From: Lactifluus volemus
Lineage: Eukaryota > Basidiomycota > Agaricomycetes > Russulales > Russulaceae
Direction of reading: 5' to 3'
DNA length: 64,000 nt
Assembly (NCBI GenBank): GCA_022376515.1
Contig: WTXI01000025.1
Location: forward strand, 124,001-188,000
The notes under the pieces are model-generated. The model had not been told where the DNA came from. It was given only the letters and a program-made list of their open reading frames with translations, and did not search any database. The position numbers and the translations under genes were made by a program. This document shows positions 44,442 to 56,358 of the stretch, piece after piece. Position 1 is the first letter of the stretch; every line of letters starts with the position of its first letter.

Positions 44442-47081
44442 CAGTAGACTTGCTTATAACACATGACATAATAATGCATAAATTTGATAATGCATCATAT
44501 TGTTGATCTCCTGACATTGTTCCCACTGTAAATACAACAATAATGCATAATACATAATGCATAGGCTTAGTGAGAAATTTGTGCATTACTAGAGGGGCTT
44601 AAATAGAGATTGTCCTGCCCTGTGAGGTGTAGAATTGCTCAAACACTTGCTTTGAAGTGGGCTGGATGACATAATATACAACAGCCAGCCCTAAACATTG
44701 TTGGCCAATGGCGCACCATCAAAAAAAAGACTGAGAATGGTCATTATTGGTCTGTAGCACTATCTACGATGCCGGCACATCTAAAACACAAGCTATGCAA
44801 CAAGCCCATCTTACCACCCAGACCTCCAAAACAGCCAAAATGTACCAGCACCCAGGATACCCCTTGCACTGCTGCCCAACCATCAGAAGCTATAACACAA
44901 CAAAACCTCACTCTTGCAGACTGGCTAACTGTCTATGCCTTTATTGATGCTCATCCTGCTGTGACACAAGGTGATGTTGTCAGGCACTTTGCAACTCTTA
45001 AAACAGGAAAGCTTATCGTCAATCAATCAACCTTATCTTGGAAATTGCAAGAATGTCCAAAAGTTAGAAGCCCACATCAATGATACAGTAACCTAGCTGC
45101 CCTCTCATCAAAATGGCCACGTGTTGTGACTTGTCCTCAAGTCGAGCATACACTAGTCCTTTGGATCCAGCATATGGAGGCTAGAGGGGAGGTTGTGACA
45201 GGTCCAATGCTGGTGGAGAAGCGAAAGTGGTTTGAGACTGAGCTACAGATCCCCAAAGAGGAGAGGCTCACTGGAGAAGGCTGGCTCGCATCATTTTGCA
45301 AGGCATATAAGATTTGGGAGCACTGGAGGCATGGAGAAGCAGGCTCAGTTGACTGTGATGCTGTTGAAGAAGAACGAAAGCGATGTCAAAAGATCCTAGC
45401 ACAATATGTACCTTATGATCGATGGAATTTTGATGAAATGGCACTATTCCCCTTGTGAGTTATCAAATTTATGTAGCAGAGTGATATCTAACTCACAATG
45501 ATAGTGCATCACCTGATTGGGACCTGGCAAGGGCACAAATAAGTGGCAAGAAAAAAGACAAATTTCACATTACAATTGGTCTTGGATGTAATGCAAATGG
45601 CAGTGAAAAGCTTAAGCCAATATTTATTGGCAGATCAAAGAATCCAAGGTGTTTCAAAAAAAAGGATCCACAGTCATGAGGGTTTTATTATCGCCATAAC
45701 AAAAAGGCCTGGATGACAGGTGAAATATTTGAGGAGTAAGTGCCAATAATTCACAGCATCTATAGATCTCATACCAGGATAAAGGTGGCTCAATAAACTT
45801 GATCTTTGAATGCAGCAACAGAAGCAACAGATCTGCCTGTGGGTAAACAACTTCAGTGCACACTATGTAGTGATGTACGAACCCACCAATGTCTGGGTCA
45901 AGTTCTTTGAGCCAAATATGACCATGTTTGTGCAGCCATGTGACGCCGGCATCATTAGGTGCTTTAAGGCACTTTACCGATGCAGCCTCTGTTCATGTGC
46001 AATCAATCTGGATGATGCTGGTGAATGTGAAATATACAAAATTAATCTGTTTGGAATACAGTTGCCTCTGAAACAATTGAGCACTGCTGGGGTCATTCTC
46101 AGATTGAGCTATATGAGTTTTACTACAAACTGACCTGAAAATCCCTTCTAATGCCACTCAATCAGTGAACCCTCCCAAATCCCCTCGCTTCTGCCTTATC
46201 TACCTTATGCTGATCCTCATGCATGGGACACTATTTGCATTTTTGCTGCCTTGGATAATATGTCTCTACCAGAGGCAGAAATGGCATTGCAAATGCACCT
46301 TGGAGATCAATTTATTGACTCTGACTGGAGACCAGCTCTCGCTGCTGTTATGAAAGCAGAGGGGGACACTGAAAAAGCATTAGACGTGGTCAATGGGCTC
46401 TACAAAAGTGCCACTTGCCGATCTGGTCTCAAGCTCCACATCCCTGCACTACACACAAAACCCTCCAAGCCCCATCAAGTATCACAGGCTGAAGAAGATT
46501 TGATGGATAAAGTGTCAATGCTAAAGTTACAAAATCGAATTTTCAGCCCAATTCCATTAGCAGATGAGATCCTTGACCCAGTGGAGGAACAAGGACAGGT
46601 AGCAGCTGAATTGGTTAGGAGTGTAGAGGAGATTGCTAATTTGATGCAAGGAGAGACTGCTGTGGCCAATGGAGAGGCTATCGAGATTGAGAAGAGCAAG
46701 GACAATAAAGATGATGATAAGACCTTATTGCCATTGCATGCCGATCTCATCATTCTTTGTCAGCAGCTTGAGTGCAGTTGCATGCAATATGGTAATCCCC
46801 AATTTTCTCTTGAACTATCCTATAAACTATTTAAATTTCATGGTATATTACACAAAGAAGAGCTAGCAAACTCTACTCAAAGTACTTTAGATAGATACTT
46901 CAAGTAATTCATGTTTTAATCACTGTTAGATTTACAGTACGCTCCCTTGTCATGCTTTGTAGTGTGTCACAGGGCTGGTAATACTGAGTCACATTTTATG
47001 ACAGACCCTGTAAATGCATATGTCTCATAATACATAGGGATTTGGCTGCCCCAACAGTATGTAGTATGAGCAAGTCTACTG
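44442..47081 (+). mobile_element. Pogo-family (Tc1/mariner) DNA transposon, 2640 bp
   Basis: TIRs CAGTAGACTTGCTTATA and CAGTAGACTTGCTCATA (reverse complement at the right end), inserted at a TA (44440-44441 and 47082-47083) inside the palindromic element. It encodes a CENP-B-type transposase. Other copies of the palindrome show the uninterrupted site GTGTATTAGATG. Confidence 0.88.
44769..46907 (+). pseudogene. Pogo/CENP-B-type DDE transposase, inactivated
   Basis: N-terminal HTH (TQGDVVRHFATLK, VNQSTLSWKL), second CENP-B-type HTH (ERLTGEGWLASFCKAYKI, HRRHGEAGS-like), and the DDE_1 core with NFDEMALF (first Asp), the second site as WVNNFSAHYV (Asp to Asn), and QPCDAGIIRCFKALYR (third Asp). 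The C-terminal tail runs to YFK-stop at 46907. It is interrupted by several stops or shifts (about 45083, 45455-45530, 45678, 46131). The catalytic Asn and stops make it non-functional. Confidence 0.85.
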
Positions 47082-47220
47082 TAGATGCTCCTTAAAGCTT
47101 ACTTAAGTGTCTTATTGACAGTGGTAAGTAGAAGGATCTACTTGCCAATGTCAATAAGACACTTAAGTAAGCTCTAAAGAGCATCTAATACACTTTAAGG
47201 CCAGATGGGTTTTTCTAATG

Positions 47221-47850
47221 TGGGTAGTGATAGACGCAATGATTGGGCTGACACAGATGAAGCTGATAGATGTGAGGCACTGGCTGCCACAGGTGGGGAT
47301 GACACTTGGGTGGATCGGTGTGATGGCTTGGCCAATGTAAGTCTCGAGGAAGCATGTGATACTCTGGTTGACTGATGTGGGGCTCTGATTGATACAGGCA
47401 AATGAGGCTGCATCAGAAAAACCCATCTGGCCTTAAAGTGTATTAGATGCTTCTTAAAGCTTACTTAAGTGACTTATTGACAGTGGTAAGTAGAAGGATC
47501 TAATTACTAATGTCAATAAGACACTTAAGTAAGCTTTAAGGAGCATCTAATACACTTTAAGGCCAGATGGGTTTTTCTGATGTGATGTGAGGCCCTGACT
47601 GGCAAATGGTATGTAGACATGGCAGCTGCAGATGGTGAGAAGGGGGGTGATACTGTGTCACGTGGGTGTGAGGCACTAGGAGTGGGTGGAGATTATTGAC
47701 GTGTAGCCCTGGTGGTCGTGGATGGAGATGAAAGGCATGATACCCTGACAGATGCAGGGGACCAAGAATGATGTGACACTCCAGGTGCAGCAGGTGGTGA
47801 AGACATGTGATTCACAGTACTAGTGGGAACGGTACTTATAAGAGTGAGTG
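47221..47850 (+). repeat. Degenerate Cys/Asp-rich coding-like repeats
   Basis: Plus-strand reading gives a loose repeat unit: DRCEALAATGGDDTW, DRCDGLANVSLEEACD, D-stop-CGALIDTG, CEALTGKW, GCEALGVGGDY. Stops are TGA where CGA would fit. It is interrupted by palindromic copy 3. I do not recognise a family; it could be the decayed repeat tail of a TE protein. Confidence 0.35.
47411..47582. mobile_element. CATCAG palindromic element, copy 3 (172 bp)
   Basis: CATCAGAAAAACCCATCTGG to its reverse complement, same length as copies 1 and 4. Flanked by TG at 47409-47410 and 47583-47584. The inner arm (gacttattgacagtggtaag) belongs to the same subfamily as copies 2 and 4. Confidence 0.88.
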
Positions 47851-47929
47851 ATCATTGCTGAGACTGTTCATATAAAGCCAAGAGGGAGACAGAATGTGTT
47901 TTGTATGTCTTCTTTTTCTGGAACATTTC

Positions 47930-49207
47930 TCTACAATATGTTAGTATCGGTTCTGATATGTTCATAATGACTTACTTGTTCCATTCCTGTAATACACCAT
48001 TGGACCAATATTTCATGTTCTTTTTCTTGAAGAGGTTGATGATGGTGTAGTAAAACATTTTTTTGTGAACTTTGCCATTGTTCTTTCTCCAGTCCTCTAA
48101 GCCAGATAGAAACCATCACGTCTGTAGTTATTAATTTGTCAGAGCGCTCAAGATGTTGTGAATAAACACGTATGTGGAGGGTTGCATAGGCGATGCTCCT
48201 TGGTGTGACAGATGATAAAAAGTATGTATCAGGTTTTCATCACTTGTGTTTGAATCAACAACCTGCAGTACATGATTTAACATTTTGGAAAATGCAATGT
48301 CATGTCTGTGCCACATTAAAGACTGTTAATAGTGAACAAAAATATGTGTTAGAAACTTGCGTACCATTTTGATGAGGTCCAAGCACAGGAGTCCATCCAT
48401 GAGGTTTTTGTAGTTGACAGTATAATTGTGATACATGAAGAGACAGAGTTGATTGGCAGTAACTCTTAGAGACCTGTTCATAAAGTCATGTATTATTCTG
48501 TAAAAAAGAAAAAAAAAACCATAAGTATGATGTTTCGTGTTGATGGTTCTTATTTACCTAGTGAGATGTGCTCAGAATTTCTCAAGGTGTTTGACAGGAC
48601 ACAGAAGCTCAGCCAGGACAGGGTGATTCCACCCACAGTAAGTTAGCTTGGACGAGTGGGAAGGGATGTTGGGCATTAAATCATTATTTGGCTGGGTGGT
48701 TGCGATGTAGTCAAGGCCATCTTTGCAGAGGATCCTGATGTCATCTGAACATGCAAATCCAAGTGATGTGGTCATCTGATATAACAACACGAGTCTTATT
48801 TAGCAAGTAATATGTGGAAGTGTAGAAGATTCTTGCACCTGGCTGCATAGGCTTTCAAAGGCCTCAGGATATTTTTTGAACTTCTTGAGGTCCGACTTGA
48901 ACTTTGGTATATTCTCTGAAATTATTGTGAAAATGTTCTGATAATGGGAATGATCTATGTTGTCATCCTCTCTAGTATTTACCATCAGTTCCATGATTAC
49001 TGGTGTATGTTCTTGTGTTGCTTACCTTTCTGTGTCTGTTCTTGTGCTTGCATCATTGTTGCTGATATCATCGTCTGATCCTTTGCATTCTATCCCAATG
49101 TGGAACACAAGATCAAAATTGATGAAGGTGTCCTCTGAATGGCCAATCCACTGGGCAAGTCTTTTGTAGTCACCAAGAACCCCACACCTGGTCCTAATGT
49201 TGTTCAC
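47930..49207 (-). pseudogene. DUF6698-like fungal protein gene, degenerate
   Basis: Small exons on the minus strand: 49207 to about 49027 (CGVLGDYKRLAQWIGHS, NFDLVFHIGIEC), 48972 to 48844 (KFKSDLKKFKKYPEAFESLC), 48782 to about 48554 (SDDIRILCKDGLDYI, SKLTYCGWNHPVLAELLCPV), 48497 to 48366 (RSLRVTANQLCLFMYHNY) and about 48205 to 47940 (VTPRSIAYATLHIRVYSQ). The pattern of two-domain phrases (SDD...LK-G; GxNHP...LLCP; VTA...LFxY; VTPxSIAY) is that of the Agaricomycete DUF6698 family. An in-frame TGA follows the LEKF exon (TGG expected), and one frame change lies near 48210. Function of the family is unknown. Confidence 0.6.
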
Positions 49208-49296
49208 ATTAGTGGTACATATGTGGAAAGCCTATGACAGATCTCACCTCTTATTTTTTTGTTTTGGGGTTGCTCAGTACTTTTGTGATGGATTAT

Positions 49297-49776
49297 TTTC
49301 TCTCACAATACAGCCTCGCACAGCACCATACAGCCACAAGTAACAGCCACATGCACAGGATGACTCGCTGATTCCTGAAACATGTTTCAAACCCTGAAAG
49401 CTGTACAAAGGTTACAGCCCCTACAGCTGTGTACATAGCCTCATTCTTCCCTATATAAACCCTGTACTTTTTACCCAGAGACCTTAAGCCTCAGTTTTGT
49501 TTTGCAATCCAAGTCTTCTATCTATTAGAACCTTGCTTGCCTAGAAGCATTAGACCTGAGAGAACCCTCTTGACATCACACTCTTCAACTTCTTGACACT
49601 TTGGTCTTATCCCTAAAGCCCAAAGCCCTTGACCTCTAAAACGCTCTTGACTTAGTCGTTTACTAAGTCTCATCTTTATTGAACCTTTGATCTTAACTTG
49701 CACATCTTGCAAGTCTCGCTCTTGACTTCACAAACGAATGAACACTTTGTACAAAGGTCCCACTTGGAACCTTAAT
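49297..49776 (+). mobile_element. Diverged copia-like LTR
   Basis: Shares a succession of landmarks with solo LTR 2: TATATAA box, GAGACCTTAAG, CAGTTTTGTTTTGCAATCCAAGTC-like phrase, CTAGAAGCA, GAGAGAA, ACTAAGTCTCATCTT and CAAAGGTCCCACTTGGAACC. Ends are not sharp and no duplication was found. Its first 55 bases recur at 25097-25151. Confidence 0.5.
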
Positions 49777-49849
49777 AGCAGTCCTAGGTTTGTTTGTTTG
49801 TTCTTCTTTCTGTTTGCCACATTTCCTCTGGCCATTGTCTCTTGCAGCA

Positions 49850-51060
49850 TGTCGGGACATTCTCCTCCTGTCCCACCTCTGTCTCTGCCTTTGCAATCAC
49901 CACCACCTCCTCCATGTGCATCGCATCTGCACCACGTTGACGTCCTTGGTGTCAGGATTGTGCTGGTGTCGCTGTTCCAACTGCCTGAGTGCCTGATGCC
50001 TGCGACTGGTGTGTGTTACAGTCTCCTTCCTGCCTCTTCCTTCACCTTGTCCTCCTCTGCCTGCGTCACATCCTCCTCTGCCTCCTGTGCCTGTGCCACC
50101 TCCACATTTTTACCTCCTCCACATCGCTCCCTCCTGGAACCACTGGGCTGTGAGGGGTCTATGGTGCATGCTGCCTGCACTATGCCTTCTGCACCACCTC
50201 CCCAGTACGTTGTACACTGCCTGCCCTGCCCTAACACTTCCTGACCCGTTTTTTTCGCCTTCACCTCTGCCTTTGCCTCCTGTGCTGCTGCCTCTCCTGC
50301 CTCTACCACCCCTCCTGCACCTCCTGTGCACTTCCATCTCCTCCACCGTCCCTGCACCTCTTGCAATTTCCGTACCTCCCACATCTTCTCCTGTGCTTCC
50401 TGCGCCCCATGCCTCCTCCCACACCCTGTGCCTTCTCCTGCACCTCCTGTGCCTCCTCCCACACCTCCTCCCACACCCCCCATCTTCTCTTATGCCTCCC
50501 ACACCTTTTCCTGGGCTTCCCACACCCCATGCCCCCTCCCTCTTCCCTCTTCCCTCTTCTCTCTTCCCTCTTCCCTCTTCCCTCCTCCCTTCTCCCTTGT
50601 CCCTTGCTTCCTCCTGTGCCTCCCACACCTCCACCACCACCTCTGTCACCACCTCTCTGTGGCCCTGCAGCCCCACCCCTGCCAGGGCTGTTACACCAAG
50701 GCCTGTGGAACTGGATTAGTACATACCTAGATGGTTATTGATGTAGTAGTTTATCTGAAATATACATGATTTATGCTCAAATTCTTGTGTAATTAAAGAT
50801 ATGAAAGCCCTTTAGAAATGTGAAAGATGCTTCATTAGGTCTTGCTTAAATTTTGCTTAGACTGTGCTTAATTAGCTTAATTAAGCAGATTCTGCTTAAG
50901 TCAGCAATAAGGTGGTATTACTGTGCTTAATCTTGCTTAATCTCATGTTGCTTAAATGGCTCCATCAGTAACTTAACAAATTTCTTGCCAACTTTTTGGG
51001 CTTGTCAAGGCTTGTCAGGCTTGTTACAAGTTGACAAGTTCAACAAGAATGACAAGATGA
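49850..51060 (-). repeat. Pyrimidine-rich low-complexity module plus GCTTAA-rich flank
   Basis: 49850-50690 is CTCC/CTTCC-rich. From 50660 the sequence (ctgcagccccacccctgccagggctgttacaccaaggc) is the reverse complement of 36216-36290 in the 1.5-kb CATCAG element, and 50820-50960 is dense in TTGCTTAA words like that element's end. So this is a reversed, diverged relative; exact ends were not found. Confidence 0.55.
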
Positions 51061-51189
51061 CAAGGTACTAAAATGCTTTTTAACTATTCTGTATATTTGC
51101 ATTGTGTGTGCTACTAGTAGTATGAAATAACAATTACATGCAAGGAAACCAGGTCCCAATGCTTGACTGGTCACAACTGCAGACAAACT

Positions 51190-51920
51190 ATCAGTTAGAT
51201 CCTAGCTGGGCCATGTCATCCAGTGCTGGGAGATCAGTGTTGAGTGCCACCACAGTTGAGCCTAGGAGTCTCTCAATGTGGTGGGTCTCATGTTCTCTCT
51301 TGTAGGCAACTGCAGCAGCAATCCCAATGGTGGTGTCATTGTCCCTGTCAAAGTGTTATGATCCTGTGAGACTTATTATTGCTTTGATTATGGACTTTAC
51401 TCACAGTGGTAACAAACCATGAATTACTATATTTGGATTGCTGACTCATGATTGCTACTTATGGTATGAACTTGACTGGAAGGGTCTACAACCTTCCATA
51501 TCATTCTATAATATTCTATTATACTCTAGAAGGCACAAGTAACAGAAGAGACCTTATGGAACCTTCTGAAACCTTCTAGACTATCTCCATACATATCTAT
51601 ATAAGCCTTGTCATATGAACCCTGAGACCTTAAGTCTTAGTTTTATTTCATAATCCAAGTCTGTTATCTATAGCAGCTAGAAGTGTCTAGAAGCACAAGA
51701 ATACCTGAGAGAATCTCTACATCTGAAATGCTCTTAACTTGGTTGTTTACCAAGTCTCATCTTGAATCCAGAACCCTTGAACTTACATTGAAGTGCACTC
51801 AGCACAAAGGTCCCACCTGGAACCTTAACACAAAGTTTGTGAGTGCACCATGGCAGAAATTTACCAGGATGTTGTTAGTGTTGGGGGCCAACTCACACCC
51901 TTCTTTTTTTTTTTTTTGGA
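51190..51920 (-). pseudogene. Unidentified ORF remnant split by solo LTR 2
   Basis: On the minus strand, joining across the LTR gives FLPWCTHKL and then DRDNDTTIGIAAAVAYKRE, HHIERLLGSTVVALNTDLPA, LDDMAQLGSN-stop. The composition looks like a real protein C-terminus. No family recognised. Confidence 0.35.
51354..51830 (+). mobile_element. Solo LTR 2 (477 bp) with 5-bp target duplication
   Basis: TGTTATGATCC at the left, CCTTAACA at the right (TGTTA/TAACA inverted ends), flanked by CAAAG on both sides (51349-51353 and 51831-51835). It contains tatataag near 51597. No internal region, hence a solo LTR; size and layout suggest Ty1/copia. Confidence 0.8.
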
Positions 51921-51989
51921 ATAACTTTTATTAAGCAGATTCAGGGTACAAACATCCTATATACTGCATTCAAGTCCTGACAGTACCAC

Positions 51990-54900
51990 TACTCAAGTCC
52001 TGTCATGTTACTGAGTCCATTAGCCCTCTTCTGGTCTTTTGCTTCTTCTCAGTGTTGAGCTAAGTTAAGCCATCAGTAATTGTCCATGTTGCTTAATGTG
52101 TGCTTAACGTGCTTAATAAGCACGTTAAGCACAAATTAAGCATAAAACAATTAAGCAGGTTAACACCACCCCAGTGCTTAATTAAGCACAATATTAAGCA
52201 AAATTCCAAGAAGTTCAATTACCTTTTAAAGCAGCACTAAGCATCAAATTAAGCACATGTAAGCAATCTAAGCACAACATTAAGCAGTTTCAAGCACACA
52301 GAAGTATCAGGTAAAATTCAATCAATGATGAGCATAAGATAGTATATTCAGTTAACTATACTACAACATTAGTACACTATCTATACTCTATTTAAGTGTG
52401 CATATGGCCTCTTCTAATCCACCAGCACCATCAGGCAATTGACAATGGAGCAGTGGGCCAGAGGCACTGTGGAGTCCCATGTGAGACCACCATGGGGGGG
52501 GGGATCAGTACATATACCACCAATTGATACCTCCTTGAGCTGTGCTCTGAACCCACAATGGTACACTGCGCTGCTCGCGGTGGTGGTGATTGAGGGTGGC
52601 AGGAACTGGAGTGGTTCAACACAGCAGTTTATTGCTGTTCACTGTTGAGCACACTCATGAATGTGGTACTGAGACACAAGGCACACCTGACAGCCAATCG
52701 CATGACCTCGAGTGCGAGGGTCTACCAGGATCGTTGGGGGACTTGGGCCAGAAATAGGAGGAGCGGTGGGCTTGGGGTTGGGCAGGAGATACTGCAGGTG
52801 GCGGTACAGAAGAAGTCAGGTAGGAGAAGGACGGGAGACCTAGCCAAACTGATCACACACCAGCAAACACGCCACACACACAATTGCAAGCTCCCATTCC
52901 AACTCTAGCATTGGGTGTAAGGGGGAGTGGATGACTCTGTGTTAGGCTGTGACCTTGCATCGGGCTTTGACTCTGGGATGGTTCAAATGCAGGTGGGGGC
53001 GTGGGCTGTTGAGGAGGGCCCTGTGGTAGAGCGAGGCCAGAAGGCATGAGGAGGATGTGCCAGGACACATTGGGTGGGCCAGGCACACAGGAGAAGGCGG
53101 CGCAGGAGGAGTTGGGGTGGGCGGCATGACACCGTAGACAGCAATATAAGGAATTTAAAAAAGTTAGTCTGAGAAGTCAAAAGAAAAAAAAGAAAAAAAG
53201 CAACGCACCCAGGACCATGTTTATGGACAAAGGCGGAGTGGAGTCAGCTGACCACTCGCCCTCAGCATCGCTGGGCATCTCCTTGAAATGGCCACTGAGA
53301 CCAACTCCCAACACGTTCTCTGAGACCGGTGAAAGACCCCGAGGAGGTGTGGTGCTTCATGTGTGGCATGGGGACAGGCTCAGGACCATCGCTGAGATTG
53401 TAAACTCACGGGGTGTCCGTTGCAGGGGCAGCATTGTGGGCAACACCTTGGCACTGGAGAAGGGCGGTGCCGCCGGTGACAATGGCAGGGCCATATGTGT
53501 GCCAGAGTGTCCCTGAGCGCCCTGTCTGCCACGACTGCGACTAGGTTTGTCTGAATGAAAAGGGGAAGTGATGATGTACACAGGCAGACATCTGATAAGG
53601 AACAGTTGTCACAGGGGATTGACCGACCTATCGCGCCAATGGGAAAATAAAAGTCTTCTGCGTTGGGGATAATAATATCTCCGCTCACGAATGCGCACAC
53701 GTTGAGGAGCTCGCGTGCATCTAGAGGGTGTGATGTTGGCTTTCGCATCTTAAGGGACGATGATGCACGAGCCCAGGAGAAAAGACCGAGAAGAGAAAGG
53801 AGCTTAAAGAGACTCGGTGATGCATAACATGAGTAAGACAGTCTCCATGCAAGAAAAAAAAGAATGGCTCCATGACACAGATGGCCGTTATCCTGCACTC
53901 ACACATGAGACATGCAATGCCGAGCTCGCTCTGGACGCCAGCTTCTCAGCCGCAGATGAACCACACTCGACCATGTCCAATGCTTCATGGAAGACTTTGG
54001 TGATGTCAAGCCAAGTTTGGGAGGCCCGCCCAAGCGTCCTATAAAAGCTGATGAGGATAGCAAGTCTGAACACAAAATGTGAGAGGAGGCTGCGGCAGAC
54101 GCATGCGTGCCAAAACATGCTGGGGTGGTGAGGCGGGAAGATCCTACATGACAGTGAGGTTTGAAATTAGTGAACATGGACAGCGGTGATGGCCGGTGTT
54201 GAAATTCTGAAGAACACCTTGGATAGACACTGTCGCTAGAAACTCAATGTCCCTCATCCAGCTTGATCGCCAAGTCGACAGGATGCGCGGGATATTTTCT
54301 ACGCTGCGATTCCCACGTACCAGTGTGGTGCGATCGGTCGTTGAATGCATGAGTCGGGGCATGAACCTGCCAGGTACTGCCCGCATGAAGACATGTGACA
54401 CCATGGTACGAACCGGTGAAGGTTGTGACCCTGTGGACCCTGTGGCGGAGCTTGGAGATACATCTACAGGTGAAGAGCCTAATGGCAATGGTCGATGGGT
54501 GTGATAGCTTGCGCAGGCGGGAAAATCTGCGGAGGAGCGATGGCTTGTGGTTGTTGAGGTGTTAATGTGGTCAGAGGGGGCGGATTCTCAGTTGTTAAAA
54601 TAGTCTGCTTCCCTCTCATACAGTTCAGGCTGAGCAATGTGGTGAGGTCTGGATCAAGAGCACCAAAAGGTGTTGGGGCAGGTAGATGCGAGGAATATGA
54701 GGAATTAGAAAAAACGTTAGTGTTAGAAGTGAAAAGAAAAAAATCGCAACGCACCCAGGCCGTGCTTATAGACAATGGTGTTGCGGTGGCATGGGGAACA
54801 CATTGTTGCTGTTGCAGCGATGGCAGCAGGGACAGGGTTCCAGAGGGTGAGACATAGTGGTAACAGAGGCAGAAGAGGAACGTGATAAAAGTAGTGATGA

Positions 54901-56358
54901 GTTGATGATGTTAAGGCAACAAGAAGGAGGGAGTGTTGAAAACAAGGCACATTAACATTGTGCCATAACACATAACAAGAAATAAAATGCACGTGATTTG
55001 TGCATTGGCATGACTTAGTGAAATTTTCATGAATCATGACTTGCAAACTTTTTCAGACAGATTAGTTAAATTATGTAAATTATGTTTTTTTGCTTAGCAC
55101 AATTAAAAGCCCCTTAAATTTTCATTAGTTGCTTAAATATGTTGAGTGTGCTTAATGTCAGTCTTAATTGTGCTGAGCATGTTGAGCCTGCTTAAGTTGC
55201 TTAATTGTGCTTAAACAAAAATTTCATCAAGCAAAATTAATCAAAAAAGTAAATTTAAGACCATTAAGACCACTAAGCACCATTAAGCAACATGGACAAT
55301 TGCTGATGGCATTGGTTGAAAGTACCCTTGTAACACTGGTTGGACGCAAACTCTTTGACTACAGTGTGGGATGGGGTGAGACTGGATAATGCTGTCTCAA
55401 AAGTGCTGGATAGAGTGTTTGACCTCTTGGAGGCATCTTGCCTCTTCTTTTTCTTCAGAGCTTTAGTCTTAAGCATCATCGCAGTTTGCAGGGCAGTGGT
55501 GGCCAATGAAGTGACTGTGTTGGAGGGTGCGGTGGGAGGGTTAGAGGGGCCTGGCTTGTCTGGCCTTGTATGGGCGGTGGTTTTACCCTTGGCCTTTGCA
55601 TCCCTGCTCTTTCTGCTCTCTTTCATGAAAATAGGGCATCAGTGTTGCTTTGTGGCTTTGTGGGACACAAACTTACATCTGCAGGTTGGGCATTGCCATT
55701 ATGGTCTGCCATTAACAGCTTCTTTGGCCGCTTTTTGGCGATCTTGCCTTGATGTGTGGTTCCTTTTCCATAAGAGATGCCTCTTCTCCTTTCGGGCCTG
55801 TGTAGCTCTCTGCTGGCCTTTTGAGAGGTCAAAAAAGGCTTGGGGGCCTTCCCCATTGAGAAGCTCTAAGATATATCCGAACATCACCTTTTTCACCTTA
55901 TCAATGGGGCAAGGCACAAGTGTGACAGCACACTTGACCAGGTGGGTGTGGAATTGGGGAGTGAACTCAACTCAGAAAATTTTTCCATCCTCAGTCTTTT
56001 GGGCTAAGAGAGCATTGGCCCTGAGGTTGTCCACTGAGAGAAACCAACAATGATAAAAGGTGTTGAGGATGTCAAAAACAGAGAGTTTGGCATTCTCAGA
56101 AAGTGCCTTCTTCTTTGCAAGCTTTTTCACAGGTGGGAAGTAGCAAGGTTCGAGGGAGGGCTCTGCCCTGCTTTGAATGGGCTGAGAAATGAGAGTCTTG
56201 GTGAAAACCTGGGGAGGTACCACAGAGGGAGGGAGAGGGGGAAACTGAAACCTAGGGGTCGCAGAGGGTGTAACAGGGGGAGAAGCATCGTGGGAAAAAT
56301 CAATGGTGATGGTGGTAAGAGACCAAAGAGGAATGGAGGATTTCATGTATATACACAT
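51990..56358 (-). pseudogene. Unidentified ORF with possible zinc finger, split by the 3.2-kb CATCAG element
   Basis: Minus-strand reading from about 56358: a Pro-rich start, KKLAKKKALSENAKLSVFDI, then VEFTPQFHTHLVKCAV, KVKKVMFGYILELLNG, CPTCRCKFVSHKATKQH (C2H2-like spacing), a Lys/Pro-rich region, SNQCYKGTFNQ, then after the element LNTEKKQKTRRGLMDSV-stop near 52010. Removing 52081-55308 plus one GC keeps frame. About four internal stops. Family not recognised; possibly part of a DNA transposon. Confidence 0.4.
52081..55308. mobile_element. CATCAG element, 3.2-kb member (3228 bp)
   Basis: TIR of 28 bp: CATCAGTAATTGTCCATGTT at the left and its reverse complement (with one C/T difference) at the right, flanked by GC on both sides (52079-52080 and 55309-55310). 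Ends are dense in GCTTAA/TTAAGC. The interior is G-rich/C-rich low complexity plus a module near 54945-55090 shared with 37145-37270. No recognisable transposase; the short ORFs at 53200-54900 show no motif. Confidence 0.82.

Larger units (their letters stand above)
44407..47220. mobile_element. CATCAG palindromic element, copy 2, split by a pogo element
   Basis: Left arm from TATCAGGAAAACCC (44407), right arm ending GGGTTTTTCTAATG (47220). Total 2814 bp = 172 (as in the other copies) + 2640 (pogo) + 2 (TA duplication). The flanks differ (CC left, TG right), and the sequences on the two sides belong to different elements, so one side has probably been rearranged. Confidence 0.8.
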
